Assembly: GCF_003991875.1 (NCBI RefSeq)
Contig: NZ_CP031423.1
Coordinates: 1,674,001 to 1,738,000, forward strand
Length of the DNA stretch: 64,000 nt
Direction: 5' to 3'
Source of the DNA: Microbacterium lemovicicum
GTDB lineage: Bacteria > Actinomycetota > Actinomycetes > Actinomycetales > Microbacteriaceae
The notes under the pieces were generated by a model. It was not told where the DNA came from, made no database searches, and saw only the letters and a list, made by a program, of their open reading frames with translations. A program made the position numbers and the translations under genes. Shown in pieces: positions 25,946 to 35,756 of the stretch. Each line of letters opens with the position of its first letter. The stretch's first letter is position 1.

Positions 25946-26769
25946 CCGCCGTCACCTCGGAGCCCGCGCTCCGCACCCGTTCGGCGTCGACCTCGCCGTC
26001 CCGCCTCACCTTCGCCCGCCTGCTGAGCTCCGAGTGGATCAAGCTGGTGAGCCTCCGCTCCACCTGGTGGTCGCTCGCCGTCGCGGCCGTCCTGTCGATC
26101 GGACTGTCGGCGCTGATCGCCGCCGTGACGAGAGACCTGGGCGCCGGGCCCGGCGGCGGTCCGTCGCTGGCGGCCGTGAACGTGATCCTGCTGCCCACGC
26201 AGTTCACGATGCTCGTGGCGGGCATCCTGGGGGCGATCGCGATCACCGGCGAGTACTCGACCGGCATGATCCGCTCGACCCTCACCGCGCAGCCCCGTCG
26301 CGGTGCCGTGCTCGCCGCGAAGGCCATCGTCGTGTCTCTCGTGCTGGCCGCGACGACCGTCGTCATCTACGCGATCGCGATCCTGGTCACCGCCCCCCTG
26401 GTGACGACCGGCGTCGACTGGTCCGACGCGTCCCAGTCCGTCATCCCGCTCGCCTTCGGCGTGTTCGCGATGGTGGTCTACGCCCTCATCGGTCTCGGCT
26501 TCGGGTTCGTCGTGCGCAACGGCGCCGGCGCCATAGCCGCCACGGTGGGCGTGCTGTTCGTCCTGCCCATCGTGTTCAGTCTCTTCTCGATCGCGGGCGA
26601 GAGCTGGCAGTGGCTCGTCGACGCGGCCCAGTACCTGCCGTCGAACGCCGGAGGCACGCTCGCCTCGACCGGCGGCAGCGATAAGCTGCCGGCGTTCCTG
26701 GCCATGGTCGCCTGGGCCGTCGTGCCGCTCGGCCTCGGCTGGACGGTGCTGCGCACGCGCGACGCGTAG
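25942..26769 (+). CDS. ABC transporter permease (ABC-2 type)
   Basis: 275 residues with six hydrophobic segments: LAVAAVLSIGLSALI, TMLVAGILGAIAI, AIVVSLVLAATTVVIYAIAI, FGVFAMVVYALIGLGFGFVV, IAATVGVLFVLPIVFSLF and FLAMVAWAVVPLGLGWTV. The ITGEYSTGMIRSTL segment after the second helix is typical of this class of exporter permease. It pairs with the overlapping ATPase gene. Its TAG stop forms the first half of the -10 box of the following kinase gene. Confidence 0.9.
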   Translation: MTAVTSEPALRTRSASTSPSRLTFARLLSSEWIKLVSLRSTWWSLAVAAVLSIGLSALIAAVTRDLGAGPGGGPSLAAVNVILLPTQFTMLVAGILGAIAITGEYSTGMIRSTLTAQPRRGAVLAAKAIVVSLVLAATTVVIYAIAILVTAPLVTTGVDWSDASQSVIPLAFGVFAMVVYALIGLGFGFVVRNGAGAIAATVGVLFVLPIVFSLFSIAGESWQWLVDAAQYLPSNAGGTLASTGGSDKLPAFLAMVAWAVVPLGLGWTVLRTRDA

Positions 26770-26772
26770 AGT
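26767..26772 (+). promoter_or_regulatory. -10 box of the kinase operon, overlapping the permease stop codon
   Basis: TAGAGT; the first three bases are the permease stop. It ends 7 nt before the kinase ATG. Confidence 0.45.
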
Positions 26773-26779
26773 CGGCCGG

Positions 26780-28069
26780 ATGCCGCGCCAGGCCCGCACG
26801 ATCGTCGTCGACGCCCCCACGGGCGTCGACGACGATCTGCTGCTGCCGCGGCCTCCCGGGGTGTTCCGCCGCTTCTGGTCGCGGCATCCCCGGCTGGCCG
26901 ACGTCGTGATCGCCCTGAGCGCGGTCTTCTTCTCCCTGCCCTCCGCCGCCCTCCGCGCGGGTGCGCCGGAGGAGACCACGCCCGAGCAGATGTGGATCGC
27001 CCTGGCGATGATCGTCGCCGGTGGCGTCGCACTTCTGTTCCGCCGCCGGCATCCGTTCGCGGCCCTCGTCGCCGGCACCGCTCCGCTCCTGCTCCTGCCG
27101 CCCAGCCTCGGACCCGCGGTCCAGCCGCTGCCGGCCTTCGCGATCTACGCGGTCGCCGTCTACGCCTCGGCGCGGGCCTGCTGGATCGCGTTCGGCGTCG
27201 TGGGGACGGCGCTGGCGCTGTACGCCGTCGGCTTCGCCGTGGCCGAGCCCGCGCAGCTCGGGTACCACATCTCGTCCTTCGTGTCCGCGATCCTGGCGCT
27301 GCTTCTCGGCAGCCTGCTGGGCGTCAACGTCGGCAACCGCCGCCGCTACCTCCAGGCGCTCATCGACCGTTCGCGTCAGCTCGCCGTCGAGCGCGACCAG
27401 CAGGCGCGACTCGCGGCCGCCGCCGAGCGCACCCGCATCGCCCGCGAGATGCACGACATCGTCTCGCACTCGCTGACGGTGATCGTCGCGCTGTCCGAGG
27501 GCGCCGCGGCCGCCGCCGACCTCGACCGCAGCCGTCAGGCCAGCCTCAGCGCCGCCGACACGGCGCGCGGCGCGCTGGAGGAGATGCGCGCCATGCTCGG
27601 CGTGCTGCGCGATACGTCGGATGCGCCGGCGACGGCCTCGGCCTCGGTGTCGCCGCGCGATCCGCTCGAGCCCGTCGACCCGGCGGCCGTGGTGGCGGCG
27701 GCTCAGCACGCCGGGTTCCCGGTCGTGTCCGAGTTCACCGGCAGCCTCGCGGACGTGCCGCGCTCCGTCCGCTTCGCGCTGGGGCGCATCGTGCAGGAGG
27801 CCCTCACCAACGCGATGCGTCACGCTCCCGACGCCCGCGCCGTGCGCGTCACCGTTCGTCGCACCGGCGACGAGATCGTCGTGCGCGTCCGCGACGACGG
27901 CGCCGGTGCCGCGACGTCGGCGGACTCGGGCGGGTTCGGGTTGCGCGGCCTGCGTGAGCGGGTCGACCTGGTCGGCGGCTCGATGACGGCCGGCCCCGCG
28001 TCCGGAGGAGGATGGGAGGTCCGCGCGCGACTGCCGATCCCGCGCGACGACGGAAGGGCAGGGACATGA
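26780..28069 (+). CDS. Sensor histidine kinase (HisKA_3 / DesK-like)
   Basis: 429 residues. Five or so membrane helices (residues about 35-185) without a large extracellular loop, then a HisKA_3 dimerisation helix with phospho-acceptor His225 in AREMHDIVSHSLTV. The HATPase domain follows (QEALTNAMRHAPDAR as N box, VRDDGAGAA and GFGLRGLRERV as G boxes). ABC-exporter genes lie directly upstream and the response regulator overlaps downstream (ATGA). Systems with this layout often sense envelope stress or an antibiotic and control the adjacent transporter, which is the likely role here. Confidence 0.92.
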   Translation: MPRQARTIVVDAPTGVDDDLLLPRPPGVFRRFWSRHPRLADVVIALSAVFFSLPSAALRAGAPEETTPEQMWIALAMIVAGGVALLFRRRHPFAALVAGTAPLLLLPPSLGPAVQPLPAFAIYAVAVYASARACWIAFGVVGTALALYAVGFAVAEPAQLGYHISSFVSAILALLLGSLLGVNVGNRRRYLQALIDRSRQLAVERDQQARLAAAAERTRIAREMHDIVSHSLTVIVALSEGAAAAADLDRSRQASLSAADTARGALEEMRAMLGVLRDTSDAPATASASVSPRDPLEPVDPAAVVAAAQHAGFPVVSEFTGSLADVPRSVRFALGRIVQEALTNAMRHAPDARAVRVTVRRTGDEIVVRVRDDGAGAATSADSGGFGLRGLRERVDLVGGSMTAGPASGGGWEVRARLPIPRDDGRAGT

Positions 28070-28746
28070 CCGAGCCGATCAGGGTGCTCATCGTCGATGA
28101 CCAGCACCTCATCCGTCTGGGGTTCCGGCTCGTCCTGGAAGCCGAACCCGACATGGAGGTGGTGGGCGAGGCCGCCGACGGCACCGAGGCTCTCGCTCGG
28201 GCGGCGGAGCTCCGACCCGACGTGATCCTCATGGACGTCCGGATGCCGCGGCTCGACGGCATCGGAGCGACCGAGCAGATCGTCCGCGCGTGGCCGGACG
28301 CGCGCATCCTCATCCTCACCACGTTCGACCTCGACGATGACGCCTTCGCCGCCCTGCGCGCGGGTGCCAGCGGGTTCCTGCTCAAGGACGCCCAGCGCTC
28401 CGAGCTCGTCGGCGCCGTCCGGGCCGTCCATGCCGGGGATGCCGCTCTCGCCCCCCGCATCACGCGGCGGCTCATCGATCTCGTGGGGGCGCTTCCTGGA
28501 CCGGCGGCGCCCACGACCTTCGATGCGCTCACCGACCGCGAGCACGAGGTCTTCACCGCGATCGCCGGCGGGCTGACCAACGCCGAGATCGCCGCGAAGC
28601 TGTTCCTCAGCGAGTCGACGGTCAAGACGCACGTCGGACGCGTGATGGCGAAGGTCGGCGCGCGCGATCGCGTGCACGCCGTGATCCTCGCCCATCAGGC
28701 CGGGATCACCCCCGCCGGTCCCCCTCCGGACTCGCCGGCGTCCTGA
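28066..28746 (+). CDS. NarL/LuxR-family response regulator
   Basis: 226 residues, starting at the ATGA overlap with the kinase. Receiver domain with Asp11/Asp12, phospho-acceptor Asp57 (VILMDVRMP), Thr of LTTFD and Lys in GFLLKDA. The C-terminal LuxR helix-turn-helix (LTDREHEVFTAIAGGLTNAE, then LSESTVKTHVGRVMAKVG) is complete. The likely targets are the adjacent ABC exporter genes, but no operator is recognisable by eye. Confidence 0.94.
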   Translation: MTEPIRVLIVDDQHLIRLGFRLVLEAEPDMEVVGEAADGTEALARAAELRPDVILMDVRMPRLDGIGATEQIVRAWPDARILILTTFDLDDDAFAALRAGASGFLLKDAQRSELVGAVRAVHAGDAALAPRITRRLIDLVGALPGPAAPTTFDALTDREHEVFTAIAGGLTNAEIAAKLFLSESTVKTHVGRVMAKVGARDRVHAVILAHQAGITPAGPPPDSPAS

Positions 28747-28778
28747 GCACCGCCCAGGATCGGCAGAGGGTGCCTCGT

Positions 28779-28784
28779 TAGAAT
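28779..28784 (+). promoter_or_regulatory. -10 box of the mscS-globin operon (leaderless)
   Basis: TAGAAT ends 7 nt before the ATG at 28792. Confidence 0.5.
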
Positions 28785-28791
28785 CGGGGGG

Positions 28792-29853
28792 ATGCCTGAT
28801 TTCACGAACCCCGAGTGGTGGGCCCAGGTGGGCCAGTTCTTCGCGTCGGTCGGCTGGAACCTGCTCACGGTCGCCGGCATCATCGTCGGCGCGATGGTCG
28901 TGGCCTGGATCTTCCAGCGCATGATCGCCCGCATCGTCACGCGGATCGTCTCGGGTGCGAAGGACAAGGCGAACGTCGACGACACGATGGCGCTGGATCG
29001 CTCCCCGCTCGCGGCCGTGCGACTGGTCCAGCGCACCCGCACGCTCGGGTCCATCCTGCGCAACATCGTCAACGTGTCGATCGTCGTCATCGCGGCGCTC
29101 ATGATCGTCAACCTCCTCGCGCCGACCGCATTGGGCTCACTCACGCTCCTGACCGCGGCCGTGGGCGCCGGGCTGGGTTTCGGTGCGCAGAACATCGTGA
29201 AGGACATCCTCAACGGCATCTTCATCGTCGCCGAGGACCAGATCGGCATCGGAGACGTCGTCGATCTCGGCCTCGCCACCGGGATCGTGGAGTACGTGAG
29301 CGTCCGCGTGACGCACGTGCGCGACGTGAACGGCACGCTCTGGTTCGTGCGCAACGGCGAGATCCTCCGCATCGGCAACATGTCGCTCGGCTGGTCGCGC
29401 GTCATCATCGACCTCGCGGTGCCCGCCGACGCGGACATCCCCGAGGTCGAGGGCGCCATGCTCGAGGCCGCCCGAGGCCTCGCGAAGGACCCCAAGTGGC
29501 GCACGCGCATCCTGGAGGCGCCCGAGGTCTGGGGGCTGGAGTCGGTGTCGGGCGACGCGCTCGTCATCCGTCTCGTGATGAAGACGCGGGCGGGCGCGAA
29601 GGACGACGTCGCGCGCGAGCTGCGCATGCGGCTCAAGAACGCCATCGACGGGCTCGGGCTCACCCTGCCGCAGCTCAACTCGATCATGCTCACCGGACTC
29701 GAGGGTGCGAGCCGCGTCCGCGGCGCGAACCCGCCCAAGACCAAGCCGACCCAGATCGCTCCGCAGGCAGCCGCGGGCGCCGTGTGGAAGCCGAAGAAGA
29801 AGCCACGGGGCGCGGCGCATCCCGCTCCGGCACCGGAGGACGAGACGCCGTGA
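28792..29853 (+). CDS. Small-conductance mechanosensitive channel (MscS family)
   Basis: 353 residues. Helices at about residues 22-45 and 90-112, then the pore-lining MscS helix TLLTAAVGAGLGFGAQNIVKD with its characteristic Gly/Ala pattern, followed by the soluble vestibule domain (GIGDVVDLGLATGIVEYVSV, then RNGEILRIGNMS). It opens under membrane tension and releases solutes during osmotic downshock. The C-terminal 45 residues are Pro/Lys/Ala-rich (KPKKKPRGAAHPAPAPEDE) and disordered. The next gene overlaps by 4 nt (GTGA). Confidence 0.93.
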   Translation: MPDFTNPEWWAQVGQFFASVGWNLLTVAGIIVGAMVVAWIFQRMIARIVTRIVSGAKDKANVDDTMALDRSPLAAVRLVQRTRTLGSILRNIVNVSIVVIAALMIVNLLAPTALGSLTLLTAAVGAGLGFGAQNIVKDILNGIFIVAEDQIGIGDVVDLGLATGIVEYVSVRVTHVRDVNGTLWFVRNGEILRIGNMSLGWSRVIIDLAVPADADIPEVEGAMLEAARGLAKDPKWRTRILEAPEVWGLESVSGDALVIRLVMKTRAGAKDDVARELRMRLKNAIDGLGLTLPQLNSIMLTGLEGASRVRGANPPKTKPTQIAPQAAAGAVWKPKKKPRGAAHPAPAPEDETP

Positions 29854-30341
29854 CCGACGAGCCCGCGATCGACCCGGCCAGCATGTACGAGCAGATGGGC
29901 GGCCACGCCGCCTTCGTCCGGCTCGTCGACGTCTTCTACGCCGGTGTCGCCGGCGACGACGTGCTGCGCCCGATGTACCCCGAGGAGGACCTCGGCCCCG
30001 CCAAGGAGCGTCTCACCGGGTTCCTCGAGCAGTACTGGGGCGGACCGACCGCGTACAGCCGGGAGCGCGGCCACCCGCGTCTGCGGATGCGCCACATGCC
30101 CTTCCACGTCGACCCGGAGGCACGGGACCGCTGGCTGCTCCACATGCGGGCGGGAGTCGACGCCCTCGCCCTTCCACCACTCCTCGAGGCGACGCTCTGG
30201 GACTACCTCGAGCGGGCGGCGCACGCGATGGTCAACACCTTCGAGCCCCGCGGCATCGGCCCGCAGTCGGGCGGACGCGATGACGCGGCGGCCGCGGCAT
30301 CCCTCCCCCTCACCATCCGCCGCGCACCGGACGCACCCTGA
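29850..30341 (+). CDS. glbO: Truncated haemoglobin, group II (HbO type)
   Basis: 163 residues. 2-on-2 globin with the group II signature YEQMGGHAAFVRLVDVFYAG, then RPMYPEEDLGPAKERLTGFL, YWGGPTAYS and RGHPRLRMRHMPFHV; the proximal His is in the last motif, and a later Trp (DRWLLHM) matches the conserved G8 Trp. HbO binds O2 tightly and has peroxide- and NO-related redox chemistry in mycobacteria. The GTG overlaps the channel stop, so the two are co-translated. The C-terminal 30 residues are Gly/Ala/Pro-rich. Coupling to an MscS channel is unusual and unexplained. Confidence 0.94.
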   Translation: MTDEPAIDPASMYEQMGGHAAFVRLVDVFYAGVAGDDVLRPMYPEEDLGPAKERLTGFLEQYWGGPTAYSRERGHPRLRMRHMPFHVDPEARDRWLLHMRAGVDALALPPLLEATLWDYLERAAHAMVNTFEPRGIGPQSGGRDDAAAAASLPLTIRRAPDAP

Positions 30342-30422
30342 ACCCACCGGACCCGACGCGGGAGTCGCCGGGCGGCATCGCGACCGAGCTGCGGGAGCGG
30401 TCCTTTCACGGCGCCCGTGCGC

Positions 30423-31103
30423 TCAGGAGGCCGGCGGACGACCGGTGGTGCGCACCTGCGTGAGCCCGGCGCGCACGGGACGACGCACGATGATGTGGCC
30501 TCGGGTGAGCGACAGCCGGGTCCATGCCCCGGAGGTCAGCACGCGCGCCGACTCCTGCCCGACGATGAACCCCAGGGCGAAGGCGGCGAAGGCCGCCCCG
30601 CGCGGAAGATCGGCGATCGCGGCGTCCGACTCCCCCCACACCGCCGCGCGCACCGTGTGCACGATCTCCTCGCCGGCGTCGGCGGGCATCGCCTCGGCGA
30701 CGGCTGCGATCCCCCACTGCGCGCGGGCGGCCAGCTCGGACGCCTCGATCTCGGTCGATGCGGTCCAGCCGGCCCGCGGCGCGGAGATGCCGGCCCACAT
30801 CGCCGAGAGCGCCGTCTCGGGCAGCAGCACCGCCCGGTCATCGAGCGGATCGCGCAGCAGAGCGGATGCCTCGACCACGAGATCGCACTCGAGTTCGGGA
30901 TCGACGGGCAGCGCCCGCAGCGCGAGGATCGTGGGCGTCGGATCCATGAGGGTCTTGGGCGCGAGAGGAGCCGAGGACATCGCCAGAGTCCCGCGGCGGG
31001 CCTGCAGCCGCACGGCGCCGTCGCCCAGTCGCGCCGTGCGTCCGGCGAAGGTCAGGGCGTCGACGACGGCGTCGGCATCGGGGAACAGGATGCGTTCGGC
31101 CAT
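30423..31103 (-). CDS. Conserved-looking protein of unknown function
   Basis: 226 residues starting MAERILFPDADAVVDALTFA. The composition is Ala-rich, with alternating beta segments in the first half and helices later (AAFAAFALGFIVGQESA); the C-terminus is Arg-rich. There is no signal peptide or convincing membrane helix. I do not recognise a domain; it looks like an actinobacterial cytoplasmic protein. TAGTTT ends 6 nt before the ATG, so it is probably leaderless. Its -10 box overlaps the divergent -10 of the thioesterase gene, so the two promoters may compete. Confidence 0.75.
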   Translation of the reverse strand: MAERILFPDADAVVDALTFAGRTARLGDGAVRLQARRGTLAMSSAPLAPKTLMDPTPTILALRALPVDPELECDLVVEASALLRDPLDDRAVLLPETALSAMWAGISAPRAGWTASTEIEASELAARAQWGIAAVAEAMPADAGEEIVHTVRAAVWGESDAAIADLPRGAAFAAFALGFIVGQESARVLTSGAWTRLSLTRGHIIVRRPVRAGLTQVRTTGRPPAS

Positions 31104-31108
31104 CCGCC

Positions 31109-31115
31109 TAAACTA
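31109..31115. promoter_or_regulatory. Overlapping divergent -10 boxes
   Basis: TAAACT (31109-31114, rightward) and TAGTTT (31110-31115, leftward) share five bases. The leftward one ends 6 nt before its ATG; the rightward one would leave a leader of about 30 nt with GGGAG. Confidence 0.45.
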
Positions 31116-31151
31116 CCAAGCGCGGCATCGGCCGCCGGAACGGGAGACGCT

Positions 31152-32051
31152 GTGAGCTCGATGGACCACGCCTCCGCCGAGGCCGATTCGCTCACGCCCC
31201 TGCGGGCAGTGCTCGACCTGTCCGGCTCGCAGGCCCGCACCACCGAGGACATCTTCACGGGCGAGAGCCAGCCGATGCCGACGGGTCGCATCTACGGCGG
31301 GCAGGTGCTGGCGCAGTCGATCGTGGCGGCATCGCGCACGCTGCCCGAGGGCCGTGCGCCGCACTCCATGCACGGGTACTTCCTCCGCCCCGGAGATGCG
31401 TCCCGCGGTCTCACGTTCTCCGTCGACCGGATCCACGACGGCCGGTCGTTCTCGACCCGCCGCACGCAGGCCTTCCAGGACGGCGTGCCGATCTTCTCGA
31501 TGATCGCGTCCTTCCAGGACGAGGACCCGGGGCTGGAGCACCAGGGCGCGATGCCCGAGGGCATCCCCGGCCCCGACGGTGTCCGCGATTCGACCGACGT
31601 GCTGCGCGACGCGCCGTCGTCCGCGTGGCGTCTCATGCGCAACAGCCCCGTCGACGTCCGCCACGTGACCTCGCCGGTGTACGTGAGCGTCGAGGGCGAC
31701 CGGGTGCCGGCCCAGGCGGTGTGGCTGCGCGTCCGTGGCCGGCTGCCCGACGATCCGGCGATCCACCGCGCGGCGCTCGCCTACCTCAGCGACCTCACGA
31801 TCCAGGAGCCGGTGCTGCGCGCGCACGGTGTGGCCTGGGCGACGCCCGGGCTCAAGGTCGCGAGCCTCGACCACGCGATGTGGTGGCACCGTGCGGGCCG
31901 GGTCGACGAGTGGATGCTGTACGTCCAGGAGTCCCCGAGCGCACGCGGCGGACGCGGGCTGTCGACCGGCCGGATCTTCAGCCGCGACGGCGTGCTGCTC
32001 GCGAGCGTCGCTCAGGAGATCACGGTGCGGGTGCCGGCGGGCGCGGTCTGA
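31152..32051 (+). CDS. tesB: Acyl-CoA thioesterase II
   Basis: 299 residues with two hot-dog domains in tandem. The first carries GRIYGGQVLAQSIVAA and HSMHGYFLRPGD; the second has the usual TesB features ALAYLSDLTIQEPVLRAHG, then SLDHAMWWHR and STGRIFSRDGVLLASVAQE. TesB hydrolyses medium- and long-chain acyl-CoAs. GTG at 31152 is preceded by GGGAG; an ATG nine bases later is an alternative. It converges with a single hot-dog thioesterase gene 9 nt away, so acyl-CoA hydrolysis is doubled here. Confidence 0.95.
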   Translation: MSSMDHASAEADSLTPLRAVLDLSGSQARTTEDIFTGESQPMPTGRIYGGQVLAQSIVAASRTLPEGRAPHSMHGYFLRPGDASRGLTFSVDRIHDGRSFSTRRTQAFQDGVPIFSMIASFQDEDPGLEHQGAMPEGIPGPDGVRDSTDVLRDAPSSAWRLMRNSPVDVRHVTSPVYVSVEGDRVPAQAVWLRVRGRLPDDPAIHRAALAYLSDLTIQEPVLRAHGVAWATPGLKVASLDHAMWWHRAGRVDEWMLYVQESPSARGGRGLSTGRIFSRDGVLLASVAQEITVRVPAGAV

Positions 32052-32060
32052 CCCGCAGGC

Positions 32061-32568
32061 TCAGCGCCGGTGGCCGTAGACGATCGGCGCGCCGACGAAC
32101 GGCTCCCATGCGGCCCGCTCCTCGGCGGTGATCCGCGTCGGCCGGCCGGTCGCGGCGTCGACCTTCACCAACACCGCCGTCGAGCGCGCGTACACGATCT
32201 GCTCCGCGCCCGGCGCGGTCGTCTGCACCGGCCCGCGCACCTCGTAGCAGACCTCGACGCTGGAGCCGCCGAGGGCGCCGAACCAGAGCTGCACATCGAG
32301 GGGATGCCGCTGGTACGGCACGGGCGCGAGGTACTCGATCTCCTGGCGGGCGATGAGGGTCAGGATGCCGCTGTGCATGCCCGAGTCGAGCACGGCGGTC
32401 GGCGGAGCATCCTCCCCCTCGCCCGGCAGCCAGAAGGCGCGGACACGCGCCTCCTCGAGCAGCTTGAGCATCGAGGTGTTGTTGACGTGGTTGAACGCGT
32501 CGAGGTCGCCCCAGCGGAGGTGGATCGGCACGTGGACGCGCCGCTCCTCCCCCGCCGGAGCCGGCTCG

Positions 32569-32576
<8 letters not shown>
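32061..32576 (-). CDS. Acyl-CoA thioesterase, single hot-dog (4HBT/YbgC type)
   Basis: 171 residues from a GTG that overlaps the ettA stop by 8 nt. The 4-hydroxybenzoyl-CoA thioesterase motif is clear: LRWGDLDAFNHVNN with catalytic Asp, then SMLKLLEEARVRAFW. The remaining beta-sheet includes IEYLAPVPYQRHPLDVQLWF. Substrate chain length cannot be read. The downstream in-frame GTG is preferred over an upstream ATG inside ettA because the latter would add a non-homologous Arg-rich stretch. It is probably translationally coupled to ettA. Confidence 0.9.
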
Positions 32577-34251
<1,675 letters not shown>

Positions 34252-34260
34252 ATCCGCTCC

Positions 34261-34266
34261 AGTCTA
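34261..34266 (-). promoter_or_regulatory. -10 box near the ettA start
   Basis: TAGACT on the minus strand ends 9 nt before the ATG, giving a leader of only a few bases. Confidence 0.4.
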
Positions 34267-34338
34267 CGCGGCGGCGCGCTGCTCGCCTTCCGGCGACGGC
34301 GCGCGCAGCACGGTGACGGCAGCCGCCGATGGAGCTGG

Positions 34339-34902
34339 TCACCAGTCGATCGCGCGCGTCTCCCCCAGCAGGCATCCCCCGGACGGCAGTCCGGGCAGCA
34401 CGGCGGTGACGGGGCTCGGCGTGGTCGGCCCGACCTGGCCCGTCAGGCACTCCTCGCCCCACCGCACCGCGAACTGGATCGCCTCGGCCGGGTTGCCGAT
34501 CGTGGTCGCGTCCTGGGTGACCTGCATCGCGGCCTTGTCGAAGCCGGCGGTGGAGAGGGCGTCGACGTAGCTGCGGCCCGTCACGGGCGCCCCGTTCGCC
34601 CACACGGTGTCGACGACCGACGCGAACAGTGGGAGGTTGTCACTCGCGGACCCCGTCGGGATCAGCGCGGGCGGCAGCGTCGGCTCGGCCGTCCCCGGTG
34701 CCGACGCCGTCGCGGACGGCGACCCGCCGTCGCCGGTGGGTGCAGGCTCCGCGGGCGCCGGATCGGAGGGTCCGGCTGTGCATCCGGCCACGAGCAGGGC
34801 GATGACCGCTCCGATGAGCAGCGGGGCCGTCGCACGGCGGATCCGAACCGGAACGGCATCGATGCTCCGACGCGGGTCGGGGACGACGCGTCGACGAAGC
34901 AC
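34339..34902 (-). CDS. Putative lipoprotein of unknown function
   Basis: 187 residues. An Arg-rich start is followed by a hydrophobic stretch and lipobox (PLLIGAVIALLVAGC), so the mature protein would be attached to the outer face of the membrane at the Cys. A Pro/Ser/Thr/Ala-rich linker (about 40 residues) precedes a compact domain of about 100 residues with two Cys (EECLTG and GGCLLGE) that could form a disulfide. I do not recognise the domain. GTG start with TAGACT 6 nt upstream. Confidence 0.75.
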   Translation of the reverse strand: MLRRRVVPDPRRSIDAVPVRIRRATAPLLIGAVIALLVAGCTAGPSDPAPAEPAPTGDGGSPSATASAPGTAEPTLPPALIPTGSASDNLPLFASVVDTVWANGAPVTGRSYVDALSTAGFDKAAMQVTQDATTIGNPAEAIQFAVRWGEECLTGQVGPTTPSPVTAVLPGLPSGGCLLGETRAIDW

Positions 34903-34908
34903 GGGCCG

Positions 34909-34914
34909 AGTCTA
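34909..34914 (-). promoter_or_regulatory. -10 box of the lipoprotein gene (leaderless GTG)
   Basis: TAGACT on the minus strand ends 6 nt before the GTG at 34902. Confidence 0.5.
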
Positions 34915-34974
34915 CGGCGGACGCACCTGTGCCCGCCGTTCGACGCCCTGTGGCCACCTCGGACGCCCGCCGAC

Positions 34975-35493
34975 TCAGAACGGCGTGGGAATCGGCTCCT
35001 GCGCCGCGGAGCGCTCGTCCGCTTCGGTCCAGGCCTCCCCGGCGATCTCGGATGTCCCGTCCGAGCCGTCGCCACCGGGAACAGCCCACTCGTCGGTGCG
35101 GGCGGCGCCGGTGGAGCCTGCCGCGGCGCCGTCGCCGGAGGTCTGGCCCTTCTCGTAGACGGTGGTTCCCCACCGCAGATCGTGTCCGATCGCATCAGCC
35201 TCGATCTCGGCCGTCAGTCCCTTCTTCGTCCCGTTGTCCCACTCCCGGAGGCGGAGGCGTCCGGTCAGGAGGACGCGGTGCCCCTTCTGGAGGGATGTGT
35301 AGGCGTGCTCGGCGAGGCCTCGGAACATCGAGACCGTGTACCAGTTGGTGGGTCCGTCCACCCAGGCGTTCGTGCTCCGGTCGAAGCGCCGCTGGGTGCA
35401 GGCCAGACGGAAGCTCGTGACCGCCCCCGCCGAGGTCTGTTTGAGGTCGGGTTCGGTCGCGATGTTGCCGGTGACCGTGATGACGTCGCTCAT
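34975..35493 (-). CDS. ssb: Single-stranded DNA-binding protein (paralogue)
   Basis: 172 residues. N-terminal OB fold (about residues 1-110): MSDVITVTGNIATEPDLKQT, ACTQRRFDRSTNAWVDG and LLTGRLRLREW. The C-terminal tail is Gly/Ala/Thr-rich and ends EPIPTPF instead of the usual acidic DDDIPF tip. That tip normally recruits repair and replication partners, so this copy is probably a second SSB, as known from Streptomyces SsbB. ATG at 35493 has GAGAGGGA 7 nt upstream. It diverges from the SOS-boxed gene. Whether a main ssb lies elsewhere cannot be seen. Confidence 0.93.
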   Translation of the reverse strand: MSDVITVTGNIATEPDLKQTSAGAVTSFRLACTQRRFDRSTNAWVDGPTNWYTVSMFRGLAEHAYTSLQKGHRVLLTGRLRLREWDNGTKKGLTAEIEADAIGHDLRWGTTVYEKGQTSGDGAAAGSTGAARTDEWAVPGGDGSDGTSEIAGEAWTEADERSAAQEPIPTPF

Positions 35494-35716
35494 GATGTGT
35501 TCCCTCTCCGCTCGGAGACCTTCTCCGAGTCGCGCCGGCATCCGGGTGCCCACCGGACGCCGGCGCATCTCCAGCGTGCGTGCGCGCGTCGCGTCGGTGG
35601 AAGCGCCCGCGTTCATCAGTTGGCAGAAGAGCGCGGAATGACGTTGGGGAGGAGCCGTGCAGGCGCGAACTGCCCGATCGGATCGGCGTTTCGCCGGTGG
35701 AACGGAATGTCCGAGG

Positions 35717-35732
35717 TCGAACTTATGTTCTA
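35717..35732 (+). promoter_or_regulatory. LexA/SOS-like box overlapping a -10
   Basis: TCGAACTTATGTTCTA has the GAAC-N4-GTTC core of the Gram-positive LexA box (CGAAC-N4-GTTCG), with the last flank base changed. TATGTT (35724-35729) inside it fits a -10 box. The following gene starts 25 bp downstream; ssb lies about 225 bp away on the other side. Confidence 0.55.
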
Positions 35733-35756
35733 TCCATCAGACGAGAGGAAGACACC

